From: Clostridiales bacterium
GTDB taxonomy: Bacteria > Bacillota > Clostridia > Caldicoprobacterales > DTU083
Assembly (NCBI GenBank): GCA_012842605.1
Contig: DUSN01000094.1
Coordinates: 1-64,000 of the forward strand
Direction: 5' to 3'
Length of the DNA stretch: 64,000 bases
Part shown: one piece after another, positions 52,186-63,852 of the stretch
Layout of the letters: each line of letters begins with the position of its first letter
How positions within the stretch are numbered: the stretch's first letter is position 1
The notes under the pieces: generated by a model
Told to the model about the DNA's origin: nothing
What the model saw: only the letters and a program-made list of their open reading frames with translations
The model's database searches: none
Program-made: the position numbers and the translations under genes

Positions 52186-52229
52186 GCTGATTTGTATACA
52201 AGTTCAAGTATATTTGCATTGAATAATTC

Positions 52230-52276
52230 AGCTGCCTCTAAAAAAGGTAATACTTTAGGGGGCAGCTTCCTTTTTT
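52230..52276 (+). terminator. Terminator of the second importer operon
   Basis: AGCTGCC (52230-52236) pairs with GGCAGCT (52261-52267), extended by CTAAA/TTTAG, and CCTTTTTT follows. Confidence 0.88.
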
Positions 52277-52373
52277 ACAGGTCTTATTAAAGTTTCCTGC
52301 CGTATTATGCAAAATTTTAGGAAATGTTATTTACTGTTAATGCCATCCGTCCATCCACCGAATTCCATTTTAG

Positions 52374-52421
52374 TTTACATATACTGACAATTATGCTAAA
52401 CTACAATCATGAATATTCATG
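52374..52421 (+). promoter_or_regulatory. Promoter-operator A for the VOC/flavoprotein genes
   Basis: TTTACA (52374-52379), 17 bases ending in an extended TGC, then TAAACT (52397-52402). AGTTTA and TAAACT are inverted arms around the promoter. The perfect palindrome CATGAATATTCATG (52408-52421) follows eight bases after an ACTAC-type start region. Nearly the same sequence occurs at 58511-58558. Confidence 0.7.
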
Positions 52422-52478
52422 AAACATGCAACTATAAAGTTTTTAATGCAAAAATATATTGAAAAGGAGAAATGGATT

Positions 52479-52934
52479 ATGGAAAAGTTACCATTGGGTA
52501 CAAACATAGTGGCACAGATAGCTTTTGTTGTCAACGATATTGAGAAAACCGCTCAGGCATATGCAGATTTCTTAGGTGTGGAAAAGCCTCCTATTATCAT
52601 GAACGGTACACCTGATAAAACCGAAGTCCAATATATGGGGCAGCCCACAAATGCACGGGCAAAATTAGCCTTCTTTGATATTGGACCGAATATCAGGCTT
52701 GAATTAATAGAGCCGGATATGGAACCCAGCACATGGAGAAATGAACTGGATAAATATGGCGAAGGTATTCATCATATTGCCTTTTTCATAAAAGGCATGA
52801 ATGAAAAGATTGGCATACTGGAACGTAATGGTATGCCCCTGGTTCAGAAGGGCAACTATCCGGGCGGACGATATGCTTATATCGATGCCAAGGAGGAACT
52901 TAAGACCATTATTGAGCTGCTTGAAAATGATTAA
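52479..52934 (+). CDS. VOC-family (glyoxalase-like) protein
   Basis: This 151-residue protein has the two beta-alpha-beta-beta-beta modules of the vicinal oxygen chelate fold: IVAQIAFVVNDIEKTAQAYADF then GIHHIAFFIKGMNEKIGILE, with LELIEP supplying a metal-ligand Glu. Relatives include glyoxalase I and methylmalonyl-CoA epimerase; these isomerise or epimerise carbonyl compounds. AAGGAG nine bases before ATG 52479 fixes the start; an earlier in-frame ATG at 52419 lies in the promoter region. It is the first gene under promoter-operator A. In this setting it may epimerise a sugar-derived ketone. Confidence 0.8.
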   Translation: MEKLPLGTNIVAQIAFVVNDIEKTAQAYADFLGVEKPPIIMNGTPDKTEVQYMGQPTNARAKLAFFDIGPNIRLELIEPDMEPSTWRNELDKYGEGIHHIAFFIKGMNEKIGILERNGMPLVQKGNYPGGRYAYIDAKEELKTIIELLEND

Positions 52935-53019
52935 CTTTCATTATGACGATCGACAACATGAAGCAGCTGAAGATGCCTTTACTAACATGCACTTTGCTCC
53001 GGACATTAGCTTATGGTGA
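52927..53019 (+). other. Short open frame overlapping the VOC stop
   Basis: ATG 52927 overlaps the VOC stop and opens 30 codons (FHYDDRQHEAAEDAFTNMHF and so on) ending at TGA 53019. No ribosome binding site or family was recognised; it may be chance or the end of a decayed gene. Confidence 0.2.
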
Positions 53020-53098
53020 ATGGCTGGGAACTTAATATATAGACAGATCAGCTTGTATGCGTTTATATGTTTTATATTCATTGCAGGGGGGAAAAGAA

Positions 53099-53662
53099 TT
53101 GAAGATAGCTATTTTGTCAGGAAATCCGAAAAAGGACGGGCTTTGCCAATCTGCTGTAAATGCTGCAATTCAAGGGGCCGTTGAAGCAGGTGCAAAAATA
53201 GACGAAATCAGGCTATGTGATTACCATATGGGTGCATGCAGGGTGTGCGGCGACGGATGGGGCACATGCCTGTCAGAGAATTACTGCACCTATGGAGATG
53301 ACGGCTTTAATGAAGCAAGGGAGCGTTTGAAAAATAGTGATGCAATCATAATGGTAACACCGGTTTACTGGGGAGAAGTATCAGAAGCATTAAAGAGCTT
53401 TATAGACAGGCTCCGCAGACTGGAATTCAACCAATCTGATGTGCTTAGGAACAAACAGGTATTGCTCATCGCTTCACCGGGAGGCTCGGGCAACGGCGCA
53501 TTAACCTGCCTGGAACAGATGGATCGTTTCTGCCGGCATACCGGAGCAATCATATTTGATTATATAGTTGTAAACAGGTGGAACAGGGATTACAAGACAA
53601 CTGCTGTCAAAGCTGCAGCAAGTGCTATTGCTAAGGGCAGAAAAAACGGAGACAATATCTGA
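53099..53662 (+). CDS. NAD(P)H-dependent FMN reductase / flavodoxin-fold protein
   Basis: This 187-residue protein has the flavodoxin-like fold of the FMN-reductase family (PF03358): phosphate loop ILSGNPKKDG at the N-terminus, TPVYWGEVSEALKSFIDRL as the flavin-contact region, and a Cys-rich CRVCGDGWGTC loop like that of iron-sulfur flavoproteins. It likely passes electrons from NAD(P)H to a redox partner. The start is TTG at 53099, eight bases after GGGGGG; longer in-frame readings have no ribosome binding site and a non-conserved N-terminus. It could serve a sugar oxidation or reduction step; the partner is unknown. Confidence 0.78.
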   Translation: MKIAILSGNPKKDGLCQSAVNAAIQGAVEAGAKIDEIRLCDYHMGACRVCGDGWGTCLSENYCTYGDDGFNEARERLKNSDAIIMVTPVYWGEVSEALKSFIDRLRRLEFNQSDVLRNKQVLLIASPGGSGNGALTCLEQMDRFCRHTGAIIFDYIVVNRWNRDYKTTAVKAAASAIAKGRKNGDNI

Positions 53663-53709
53663 AACTGAAATAAGGAAATTTTAAGCAGAAATAGAAGCTG
53701 AACAAATGA

Positions 53710-56901
<3,192 letters not shown>

Positions 56902-56972
56902 TAAGATGATATAAATATAAGCCGATATGCCTGTAAAACCGATATCTAAATTAAAAACGGGAGGACAATAAA

Positions 56973-58418
56973 ATGACTCTAAGGGAATTGTATCGCCCAA
57001 AGTATCATTTTACCCCGCAGAAAAACTGGACTAATGACCCAAACGGAATGTTTTATTACAAAGGAGAATACCATTTATTCTTTCAGCACAATCCCAACGA
57101 TAAAGTATGGGGTCCAATGCATTGGGGGCATGCCGTCTCAACTGATCTTGTTCATTGGGAAGAACTGCCCGTTGCTCTGGAACCTGACAGCCTGGGAACA
57201 ATTTTTTCCGGTTGTGCCGTTGTTGACTGGGAAAACACCAGCGGTTTTCAAACCGGACAGGAAAAAGTTATTGTAGCTGTTTTTACCCAGCATGAGGATG
57301 ATAATGAGAAGCAGAGCATTGCCTACAGCAATGACAGGGGAAGGACATGGGTTAAGTATAAGGGAAATCCTGTGGTGAAGAATCCGGGTATAAAGGACTT
57401 TAGAGATCCTAAGGTGTTTTGGTATGCTCCTTCTGAAAGGTGGACCATGGTGCTTGCCTGCCATGACAGGGTCAGGTTTTATTCTTCACCTGATTTGAAA
57501 AGCTGGGAATATTTAAGTGAGTTCGGCCAGGATCATGGTGCTCATGGTGGTGTATGGGAGTGCCCTGACCTGTTCCGGCTTAATATCGAAGGAAATCCTG
57601 GTGAAGCCAGGTGGGTGCTTGCTGTAAGCGTATCCAATGGTGCTCCTAACGGCGGACCCGGCGTCCAATATTTTATTGGACAGTTTGACGGGAGCACCTT
57701 CACCTGTGAAAATTATGAGTCGCAAGCTTTATGGGTGGATTACGGCCGTGATTTTTATGCAGCTGTAACCTGGCATCATGATCCGTTTGGTATGGAACGC
57801 AGGATTCTGCTGGCATGGGCAAACAACTGGGAGTATGCCAATTGCATACCTGCCTCTTCCTGGAGAGGTGCAATGTCAGTGCCCAGGGAGCTGAGTCTGT
57901 CAAGGACTAAGGATGGAAATATTATTCTTGTACAGAAACCTGTAGATGAGATTATGAATTTACGTAAAAAGGTATTAATATCAGGACGGAATTTATTAAT
58001 TGCCGACAACAAGCCTATAAGTATAACTGATATCGAAGATGCCGCTGAGATAATATTGAAAATTAGTGTTGATGATTTTAAAACCGAAGAATTTGGCCTC
58101 AGGATCCTGGACGACATGGGGAATTTCTGCAGTATGACAGTTGACATGGAATCAATGAAATTAACGGTAGACAGAAATAATACCGGAGTTCAGTTTCATG
58201 ACAGGTATCCAGGAGTATTTCATGCTCCCATTTGCTTAAATGAAAATGAGCTGAAGCTTCATATATTTATAGATTCGTCATTATTGGAGATATTTGAAGG
58301 TGACGGTCAGGTTTCGTTCACCAACCAGTTTTTCCTGAAAGGTCATGTTTCACAGGCAGAGCTTTTTGCCTTAAAAGGACAGGTGCTGTATAAGACTGTA
58401 GAGATATATGCCCTTTAA
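56973..58418 (+). CDS. GH32 beta-fructosidase (invertase/inulinase/levanase-like)
   Basis: This 481-residue enzyme has a five-bladed propeller and C-terminal beta-sandwich. The nucleophile is Asp22 in WTNDPNG, the transition-state stabiliser lies in FRDPKVFW, and the acid/base is Glu196 in WECPDLF. These are all the GH32 signatures. The IFIDSSLLEIF segment of the C-terminal domain is also typical. There is no signal peptide, so it cuts imported sucrose or fructooligosaccharides in the cytoplasm. GGGAGG lies upstream of ATG 56973. The nearby GH172 genes, a family that also handles fructofuranose, make a fructan-related substrate plausible. Confidence 0.9.
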   Translation: MTLRELYRPKYHFTPQKNWTNDPNGMFYYKGEYHLFFQHNPNDKVWGPMHWGHAVSTDLVHWEELPVALEPDSLGTIFSGCAVVDWENTSGFQTGQEKVIVAVFTQHEDDNEKQSIAYSNDRGRTWVKYKGNPVVKNPGIKDFRDPKVFWYAPSERWTMVLACHDRVRFYSSPDLKSWEYLSEFGQDHGAHGGVWECPDLFRLNIEGNPGEARWVLAVSVSNGAPNGGPGVQYFIGQFDGSTFTCENYESQALWVDYGRDFYAAVTWHHDPFGMERRILLAWANNWEYANCIPASSWRGAMSVPRELSLSRTKDGNIILVQKPVDEIMNLRKKVLISGRNLLIADNKPISITDIEDAAEIILKISVDDFKTEEFGLRILDDMGNFCSMTVDMESMKLTVDRNNTGVQFHDRYPGVFHAPICLNENELKLHIFIDSSLLEIFEGDGQVSFTNQFFLKGHVSQAELFALKGQVLYKTVEIYAL

Positions 58419-58511
58419 TATAAGCAGCAAGAAGTCTTCTGCATAAGAAGTCTTTATGGCAGCGGGAGTAAGTTACTGCATTTGGAGATTTCCACAATTG
58501 TGCATTTTTGG

Positions 58512-58556
58512 TTTACACATGTGGACGGCTGTGCTAAACTACGATTAAGAATATTC
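58512..58556 (+). promoter_or_regulatory. Promoter-operator B for thuA-like gene
   Basis: TTTACA (58512-58517), 17 bases ending in an extended TGC, then TAAACT (58535-58540), and the 8-bp palindrome GAATATTC at 58549-58556. Every element and its spacing match promoter-operator A at 52374-52421, including TAAACTAC and ATTCAT. Confidence 0.7.
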
Positions 58557-58577
58557 ATTATTATTGGAGGGTTCCTT

Positions 58578-59309
58578 ATGAGCAAGGCAATTCAAGTTAC
58601 CGTATGGAATGAATTCCGGCATGAAAAGCATAATGAGGCCGTTAAAAAAATCTACCCCAATGGAATACATGCAGTTATAGCCGATTATCTTAATACACAG
58701 CCTGGTGTAAAGGCCAGAACAGCCTCATTGGATGAACCTGAACATGGTTTGACTGATGAGGTTTTGAATGACACCGATGTTTTGATTTGGTGGGGGCATA
58801 TGGCGCACCACGAGGTCAAGGATGAAATAGTTGAAAAGGTTTACAATAAGGTGCTTGACGGCATGGGCCTTATTGTATTGCACTCCGGCCATTTTTCCAA
58901 GATTTTCAGAAAGCTGATGGGAACAACCTGCGATTTGAAGTGGCGGGAAATAGGCGAAAAGGAAAGGCTGTGGGTAGTAGAGCCCGGTCATCCGATTGCA
59001 GAAGGAATAGGTGAGTATATTGAACTGCCCCATGAGGAAATGTATGGTGAACGGTTTGATATTCCTGCTCCAGACACTTTGGTATTCATAAGCTGGTTTG
59101 CCGGCGGCGAAGTATTCAGGAGCGGCTGCTGCTATCACAGGGGCAAAGGCAAGATATTCTACTTCCGTCCCGGCCATGAGAGTTTCCCTGTCTATCACAA
59201 TCCTGAAATTCAGAGGGTTATCTACAATGCGGTAAAATGGGCTGCCCCGGTTAACGGACCGCAAGTTAAATTCGGACATTTCCCAACTCCTCTTGAAGAT
59301 GTAAAGTAA
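58578..59309 (+). CDS. ThuA-family protein
   Basis: This 243-residue protein matches ThuA/trehalose-utilisation proteins, a class-I glutamine-amidotransferase-like fold. It shows [11 protein letters not shown] at the start, [33 protein letters not shown] and the final [22 protein letters not shown]. The family is linked to use of trehalose and other disaccharides through keto-sugar intermediates, but the reaction is not well defined. GGAGGG eight bases before ATG 58578 fixes the start; the in-frame ATG at 58482 precedes the promoter. It is monocistronic, between promoter-operator B and a terminator. Confidence 0.85.
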   Translation: MSKAIQVTVWNEFRHEKHNEAVKKIYPNGIHAVIADYLNTQPGVKARTASLDEPEHGLTDEVLNDTDVLIWWGHMAHHEVKDEIVEKVYNKVLDGMGLIVLHSGHFSKIFRKLMGTTCDLKWREIGEKERLWVVEPGHPIAEGIGEYIELPHEEMYGERFDIPAPDTLVFISWFAGGEVFRSGCCYHRGKGKIFYFRPGHESFPVYHNPEIQRVIYNAVKWAAPVNGPQVKFGHFPTPLEDVK

Positions 59310-59327
59310 TAAAGTCATTTAACATAT

Positions 59328-59342
59328 ACTTGTAATACAAGT
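59328..59342. promoter_or_regulatory. Palindrome downstream of the thuA-like gene
   Basis: ACTTGTA-A-TACAAGT is a perfect 7-1-7 inverted repeat. It shares ACTTG/CAAGT ends with the importer operator at 8129-8145 but has a shorter centre. No promoter overlaps it convincingly. Confidence 0.4.
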
Positions 59343-59369
59343 TAAGCATAGCATTGTTTGACCTTGTGA

Positions 59370-59436
59370 AACGGGCTATCCAGTTGAGCAAACCTAAAGT
59401 TTTAAGTTTCTAAATACTGGGTCAGCCTGTTTTTTA
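59370..59436 (+). terminator. Probable long-loop terminator after thuA-like gene
   Basis: AACGGGCTATCCAGT (59370-59384) pairs imperfectly with ACTGGGTCAGCCTGTT (59416-59431), leading into TTTTTAC. Mismatches and the long loop make it less certain. Confidence 0.5.
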
Positions 59437-59537
59437 CTTGTTTCAATATTTTAAAGTCAACTCTGACCTCTGTTTTACTATCAAATACATTTACCTTAAT
59501 TTAAATATATATAAAAATAGAATGGAGACTGATTAAG

Positions 59538-60677
59538 ATGGAATTATTCAGAAAACCGGCTGGGGTTGTTACTCGTTGGCAGAGCTTCGAAAATATTAAA
59601 GGAGAAAAGGGAAAAGGAGGTTTCCGCAATAATGGCGCTAAAGGACATCCCAGTGACTATATTCAGCCCGGACATACACTTATATTATCAGACATAAAAG
59701 GTCAGGGGATTATCCGCAGGATTTGGGCAACAATTAATCATTATAATTCGCCGGATGTATTAAGGGGTTTGAAACTTCAAATGTTTTGGGATCATTGCGA
59801 AACCCCGGCAGTATCAGTTCCATTTGGAGACTTTTTCGGGGCTGTTCTCGGAAAAAAGACAGCTTATGAAAATGAGTTTTTTGCTGATCCGGAAGGCAGA
59901 TCCTTTGTTTGTACAATACCCATGCCATTCCGTAAAGCTGCTAAGATCAGCTTGGTAAATGAAACAGACAGAAATATCCGAATTTTTTATGATGTGGACT
60001 ATACACTGGGGGATTATCTGAGTGATGATAGCTGCTATTTTCACGCGTGGTGGAACAGGCAGAATAAGACAAAACTGGGGCAAGACTTTGAAATACTACC
60101 CAAGATAAAGGGTAAAGGACGTTTTCTTGGCTGCTATATCGGAGTTAATGAAAACCCAATATATAATGGGAACTGGTTTGGAGAAGGAGAGTTTAAGGTT
60201 TATTTAGATGGGGATGAGGATCTGCCTACCCTTGTAGGTACCGGTACAGAGGATTATATAGGATCAGCCTGGTCTCAGGGAGCTTTTGTCGGCAGATACA
60301 GCGGTTGTCTGATTGCAGACAATGAGAATCACCAGTTTTCTTTTTACAGATTCCATGTTAAGGATCCAATATACTTTGATACTGATTGCAGGGTTACCCT
60401 GCAGCAATTAGGCGGAGCAACACGAGACCGAATTGAAGAGATGATTGCCAAGGGTGTCAGGCTTGAGATAGTCTCGGTTGATTGCCAGGAACGTGGCGTA
60501 ATTAATTTATATGAACAAGAAATACCGGATTGGAGGTATTGGGCAACTGAAGAGGGTAATTGGTGCAATTTTTACCGCGAAGATGATGTATGCGCTGTAG
60601 CTTATTTCTATTTGGATACACCAGACAATTGTCTGGGTGATATCCAGCCGGTTTTGGAACGAATCAAAGATATGTAA
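59538..60677 (+). CDS. GH172-like (DUF2961) protein, compact form
   Basis: This 379-residue DUF2961 protein is about the size of the family core. Characteristic segments are GQGIIRRIWATINHY near the start, PFGDFFGAVLG, and GTGTEDYIGSAWSQGAFVG with acidic residues. No signal peptide is present. The larger paralogue at 47937 shares GTGTEDY. The GH172 family acts on alpha-fructofuranose or arabinofuranose bonds. GGAGA ten or so bases upstream of the ATG is an acceptable ribosome binding site. It stands alone between two terminators, downstream of GH32 and ThuA genes. Confidence 0.8.
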   Translation: MELFRKPAGVVTRWQSFENIKGEKGKGGFRNNGAKGHPSDYIQPGHTLILSDIKGQGIIRRIWATINHYNSPDVLRGLKLQMFWDHCETPAVSVPFGDFFGAVLGKKTAYENEFFADPEGRSFVCTIPMPFRKAAKISLVNETDRNIRIFYDVDYTLGDYLSDDSCYFHAWWNRQNKTKLGQDFEILPKIKGKGRFLGCYIGVNENPIYNGNWFGEGEFKVYLDGDEDLPTLVGTGTEDYIGSAWSQGAFVGRYSGCLIADNENHQFSFYRFHVKDPIYFDTDCRVTLQQLGGATRDRIEEMIAKGVRLEIVSVDCQERGVINLYEQEIPDWRYWATEEGNWCNFYREDDVCAVAYFYLDTPDNCLGDIQPVLERIKDM

Positions 60678-60785
60678 TAATGACTGGTCGCGTTTCCTGA
60701 CATTTCGTCAGAATCGTATAATCAGCTAAGGAAGTATTTTCATTATTAAAGTTTTTGCGTTCTTTTATCCTTTTCGACAGGAATT

Positions 60786-60834
60786 GTCCAACGGTGGTCG
60801 AATATATAATACAATAACCGTTGGACTTTTATTT
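60786..60834 (+). terminator. Terminator after the compact GH172 gene
   Basis: GTCCAACGGT (60786-60795) and ACCGTTGGAC (60817-60826) form a perfect 10-bp stem, followed by TTTTATTT. Confidence 0.85.
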
Positions 60835-61092
60835 GTATCTATATAACAATTCGTTATTTGCCTCCACAGTAGGTCTTATAGATCATTTAGCTAACCAGTT
60901 GAGTTTATAGTTTAAAAACTCGTTTCCTCCCAACAGGTCTACTGCCTTTATACAACTAAACAACTGATATTTATTAAGTATGAAATACTCGATTAATTTA
61001 AACTATAAAGCAGGAAAATGAAAAATAATAGATAACTATAAATCAGGAGGATAAATCAGCACTAATAAACAGAGCAGAACAAATAGATATAT

Positions 61093-61129
61093 AGCAAGAT
61101 TAATAGCAAGGAGCAAGACTAATGGCAAA
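61093..61129. repeat. Imperfect tandem repeat before URO-D 4
   Basis: AGCAAGATTAATAGCAAG (61093-61110) is repeated as AGCAAGACTAATGGCAAA (61112-61129) with a 19-base period and three mismatches. Confidence 0.55.
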
Positions 61130-61198
61130 AAAAAGAAGATAAATAACAATAAACAGCATAGATCTATATCACAAGATACGGAGGAAAGAGGTGCTCTA

Positions 61199-62338
61199 AT
61201 GTTTACTGACAAAAAAATGAACGGCAGGGAAAGATTCATCAATGTTATGGAGTACAAGCCGGTAGACAAGGTTCCCAATTATGAAGCAGGTGTATGGGAG
61301 CAGACCAAGGAGAGATGGGTTAAAGAGGGTTTAAATGAGTATGATCTTCACTGGAACTGGTGGGCAGGGGAAGAGTATTTCGGAATGGATGTAAGGGAGT
61401 TCATTCCAGTAAATTATGGCATGATGCCTCCATTTGATTATGAAGTTCTGGAAAGAACAGACCGGTATGAGATAATCAGGGACAGCAAGGGTATAGTTCA
61501 TAAAGCACTGCTTGAGGGAACTGTAAGGGGAATGCGTACAAGCATGGACCAGTATCTGAGCTTTCCTGTCGAGAATTTATCAGACTTCAGGGAGATGAAG
61601 AAACGATACTGTGCTAATTTGCACAGGAGGTATCCTCCACGGTGGAAAGAAATTATGCTTCCGCGCTGGAAGGACAGAGAACACCCGCTGATACTGGGTG
61701 AAAACTGCAGCACATTGGGCTTTTACTGGATAGCAAGAGAGTGGATGGGCACGGAGAATCTCTGCTATGCCTGGTATGATCAGCCTGAGTTAATGCATGA
61801 AATGATGGAATTTATTGCTGATTTTACAATGGAAGTTTCAAAACCGATATTGGCTGAAACGGATATAGACTATGTAATGATAAATGAGGACATGTCTATG
61901 AAGAACGGCCCCCTCCTTAGTCCGGATACTTACAGGAAGTTTATTTGTCCTCACATGAAAAGGCTTGTGGACTTCTTTAAGAGCAACGGCGTCAGATATG
62001 TAATGGTAGACACTGACGGTAACTGTGAAGTGTTAATTCCTCTTCTGATGGATTGCGGCGTAGATGCAATCTGGCCTCTGGAGAGGGTTGCAGGAATGGA
62101 TCCTGTTATGCTGCGGAAAAAATTCGGCAAAGAACTGCGGCTGTTTGGCGGTGTTGACAAAATGGTATTAGCACAGGGAAAAGAAGCAATAGAAGCACAC
62201 TTGGCTGAAATGTTACCCTTGATAGAAGAAGGAGGTTTTATCCCAACCGTAGACCATTTGGTTTCACCAGACGTTTCACTGGAGAATTTTAAATACTATA
62301 TGAAGAGGAAAAATGATCTGCTGAGCGGCAAGTTCTAA
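61199..62338 (+). CDS. URO-D-family protein 4
   Basis: This 379-residue protein opens NGRERFINVMEYKPVDKVPN, the usual start of URO-D-like proteins found beside sugar genes. The mid-region GENCSTLGFYWIAREWMG and the site VDTDGNCEVLIPLLMDCG (in place of the zinc H-x-C motif) are conserved in one subgroup, as is the C-terminal PTVDHLVSPDVSLENFKYYM. It is neither a HemE nor a clear methyltransferase, and its reaction is unknown. CGGAGGAAAG precedes the ATG. It is followed by the GH99-like gene 78 bases later, probably in one transcript. Confidence 0.7.
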   Translation: MFTDKKMNGRERFINVMEYKPVDKVPNYEAGVWEQTKERWVKEGLNEYDLHWNWWAGEEYFGMDVREFIPVNYGMMPPFDYEVLERTDRYEIIRDSKGIVHKALLEGTVRGMRTSMDQYLSFPVENLSDFREMKKRYCANLHRRYPPRWKEIMLPRWKDREHPLILGENCSTLGFYWIAREWMGTENLCYAWYDQPELMHEMMEFIADFTMEVSKPILAETDIDYVMINEDMSMKNGPLLSPDTYRKFICPHMKRLVDFFKSNGVRYVMVDTDGNCEVLIPLLMDCGVDAIWPLERVAGMDPVMLRKKFGKELRLFGGVDKMVLAQGKEAIEAHLAEMLPLIEEGGFIPTVDHLVSPDVSLENFKYYMKRKNDLLSGKF

Positions 62339-62416
62339 TCTCAATAATACTCTCTGCAATCTCTAAAACTTAGGATAAGGTACTCTAAAATATATAAGAT
62401 ATAGAAAGGATAGAAT

Positions 62417-63544
62417 ATGATGTCTGACAGTATAAAGAAATTCGATGTTGCAGCATATATTTGGCCGGCATATACTGGCGATGAACCAAGAACTAAAATG
62501 TTCTGGCCGGAGGGCATTGGTGAATGGCAGTCAGTAAAGAATGCAGTCAAGAAGTTTCCGGGGCACGACTGGCCAAGGAAGCCTTTATGGGGCTATGTCA
62601 ACGAGGCAGATCCCTATGTGATGGAGATGGAGATTAATGCAGCTGCAGATCACGGCATAAATGTTTTTATATACGACTGGTATTGGTATGACAGAAGGCC
62701 TTTCCTGGAACAGTGCCTCAATAACGGATACTTGAAGGCCAGAAACAATGATCGTGTCAGATTTTACTTAATGTGGGCCAACCACAATGTAAACAATTTG
62801 TGGGATATCAGGCTTTCACATGAGGATAACCTGATCTGGGATGCAGCTGTAGACCGGCAGGAATTTGAAAGGGTAGCCAATCGGATTATAGAGAAATATT
62901 TCTCACACCCGTCATATTACAAAATTGAAGGCAAGCCTGTGTTCATGATTTATGATACGGAGAATCTGATGAAAGGGCTGGGCGGAGCAGAGGCCACCAG
63001 AAATGCCCTGGACTGGTTCAGAAACCAGGCAGTTAAGGCCGGTTTTCCGGGTCTGCATCTTCAGATGACCACGTGGGGTGAAAGAAACTTCAATTACAGC
63101 GGCATTGATGGAGATGCTGTTCCCGCAACCAGAGAAATTGTCGATTTGCTGGGGTATGACAGCATGACCCATTACCAGTTCTGTCACTTTGTAAATATAG
63201 ACAGAGACTATAATGAAATCATCGAAGATGTGTTAAAAGAATGGGACAGGATTGAAAAGAACTACAGCATACCCTATTTTCCGCATATTTCAATAGGCTG
63301 GGACAACAATCCAAGATTTCAGGATTTCAGACCGGGAATTGTAAAAAACAATACTCCAGAAAACTTTAAAAAAGCTCTTATTAAAGCAAGGGAGTATGCA
63401 GAAAATCATCCGAATCAAGCGCCATTAATTACAATTAACAGTTGGAATGAGTGGACTGAGACCAGCTACCTTGAGCCTGATAGTTTAAATGGGTACGGGT
63501 ATCTTGAGGCTGTAAGAGAGGTTTTCCTCGGCAGCAGCAAGTAA
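62417..63544 (+). CDS. GH99-like / WbsX-domain protein
   Basis: This 375-residue protein matches the WbsX (Glyco_tran_WbsX, GH99-like) family. It starts with an AAYIWPAYTGDEPRTKMFWPEG-like region, followed by AADHGINVFIYDWYWYDRRP, LMWANHNVN, PVFMIYDTENL and the ending ITINSWNEWTETSYLEPD. These features indicate a TIM barrel related to endo-alpha-mannosidase GH99. It has no signal peptide. Members occur both in polysaccharide synthesis clusters and in degradation clusters; the surroundings favour degradation. GAAAGGA precedes two adjacent ATGs (62417 and 62420). It is followed by a terminator-like hairpin. Confidence 0.75.
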   Translation: MMSDSIKKFDVAAYIWPAYTGDEPRTKMFWPEGIGEWQSVKNAVKKFPGHDWPRKPLWGYVNEADPYVMEMEINAAADHGINVFIYDWYWYDRRPFLEQCLNNGYLKARNNDRVRFYLMWANHNVNNLWDIRLSHEDNLIWDAAVDRQEFERVANRIIEKYFSHPSYYKIEGKPVFMIYDTENLMKGLGGAEATRNALDWFRNQAVKAGFPGLHLQMTTWGERNFNYSGIDGDAVPATREIVDLLGYDSMTHYQFCHFVNIDRDYNEIIEDVLKEWDRIEKNYSIPYFPHISIGWDNNPRFQDFRPGIVKNNTPENFKKALIKAREYAENHPNQAPLITINSWNEWTETSYLEPDSLNGYGYLEAVREVFLGSSK

Positions 63545-63645
63545 AGCTGAATAAACAAACCATAAAAATGACATGGAGCTGCCTTAAAATGGATATGCCC
63601 CTGAGTGAGTAGATAAAGAAAAAAGTATGCTTTGTCTATTTGACA

Positions 63646-63679
63646 GGGAGCAGTTCACTTTAAAATAGCTCCTTTTTTT
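63646..63679 (+). terminator. Terminator after the GH99-like gene
   Basis: GGAGC (63647-63651) pairs with GCTCC (63668-63672) around a 16-base loop and is followed by seven T residues. The stem is short, but the T-tract is strong. Confidence 0.6.
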
Positions 63680-63709
63680 GCGTTAATAACACAAAAGACT
63701 TAATCTTAG

Positions 63710-63738
63710 TTGACAATCCTCTTCCAAAAGACTATAGT
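63710..63738 (+). promoter_or_regulatory. Sigma-A promoter of the second LacI-family gene
   Basis: TTGACA (63710-63715), 17 bases, TATAGT (63733-63738): near-consensus, about 115 bases before the start codon. Confidence 0.8.
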
Positions 63739-63749
63739 AGAATTATAGA

Positions 63750-63767
63750 AATTGAACTGGTTCAATT
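63750..63767. promoter_or_regulatory. Operator palindrome of the second LacI-family gene
   Basis: AATTGAACTGGTTCAATT is a perfect 18-bp palindrome (arms of 8 around TG) just downstream of the transcription start, placed for autorepression. Confidence 0.65.
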
Positions 63768-63852
63768 TTGATGAGAACAACTTCAGTAAGGTAAACTCAA
63801 ATCTATGTGACTACTTTAGAATGACGTAAATCAATCTTACGGAGGATGGCAG

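Larger units (their letters stand above)
60678..61198. other. 520-base gap between GH172 and URO-D 4
   Basis: It contains the terminator at 60786-60834, an inverted repeat GAGTTT/AAACTC (60901-60921), and AT- and A-rich sequence with an imperfect tandem repeat at 61093-61129. No gene or clear -35/-10 pair was found. Confidence 0.5.

Noticed and set aside
58429-58460. Repeated AAGAAGTCTT after the GH32 gene as a terminator
   Set aside because: The self-complementary parts are very short and no T-rich tract follows; it may be a simple duplication.
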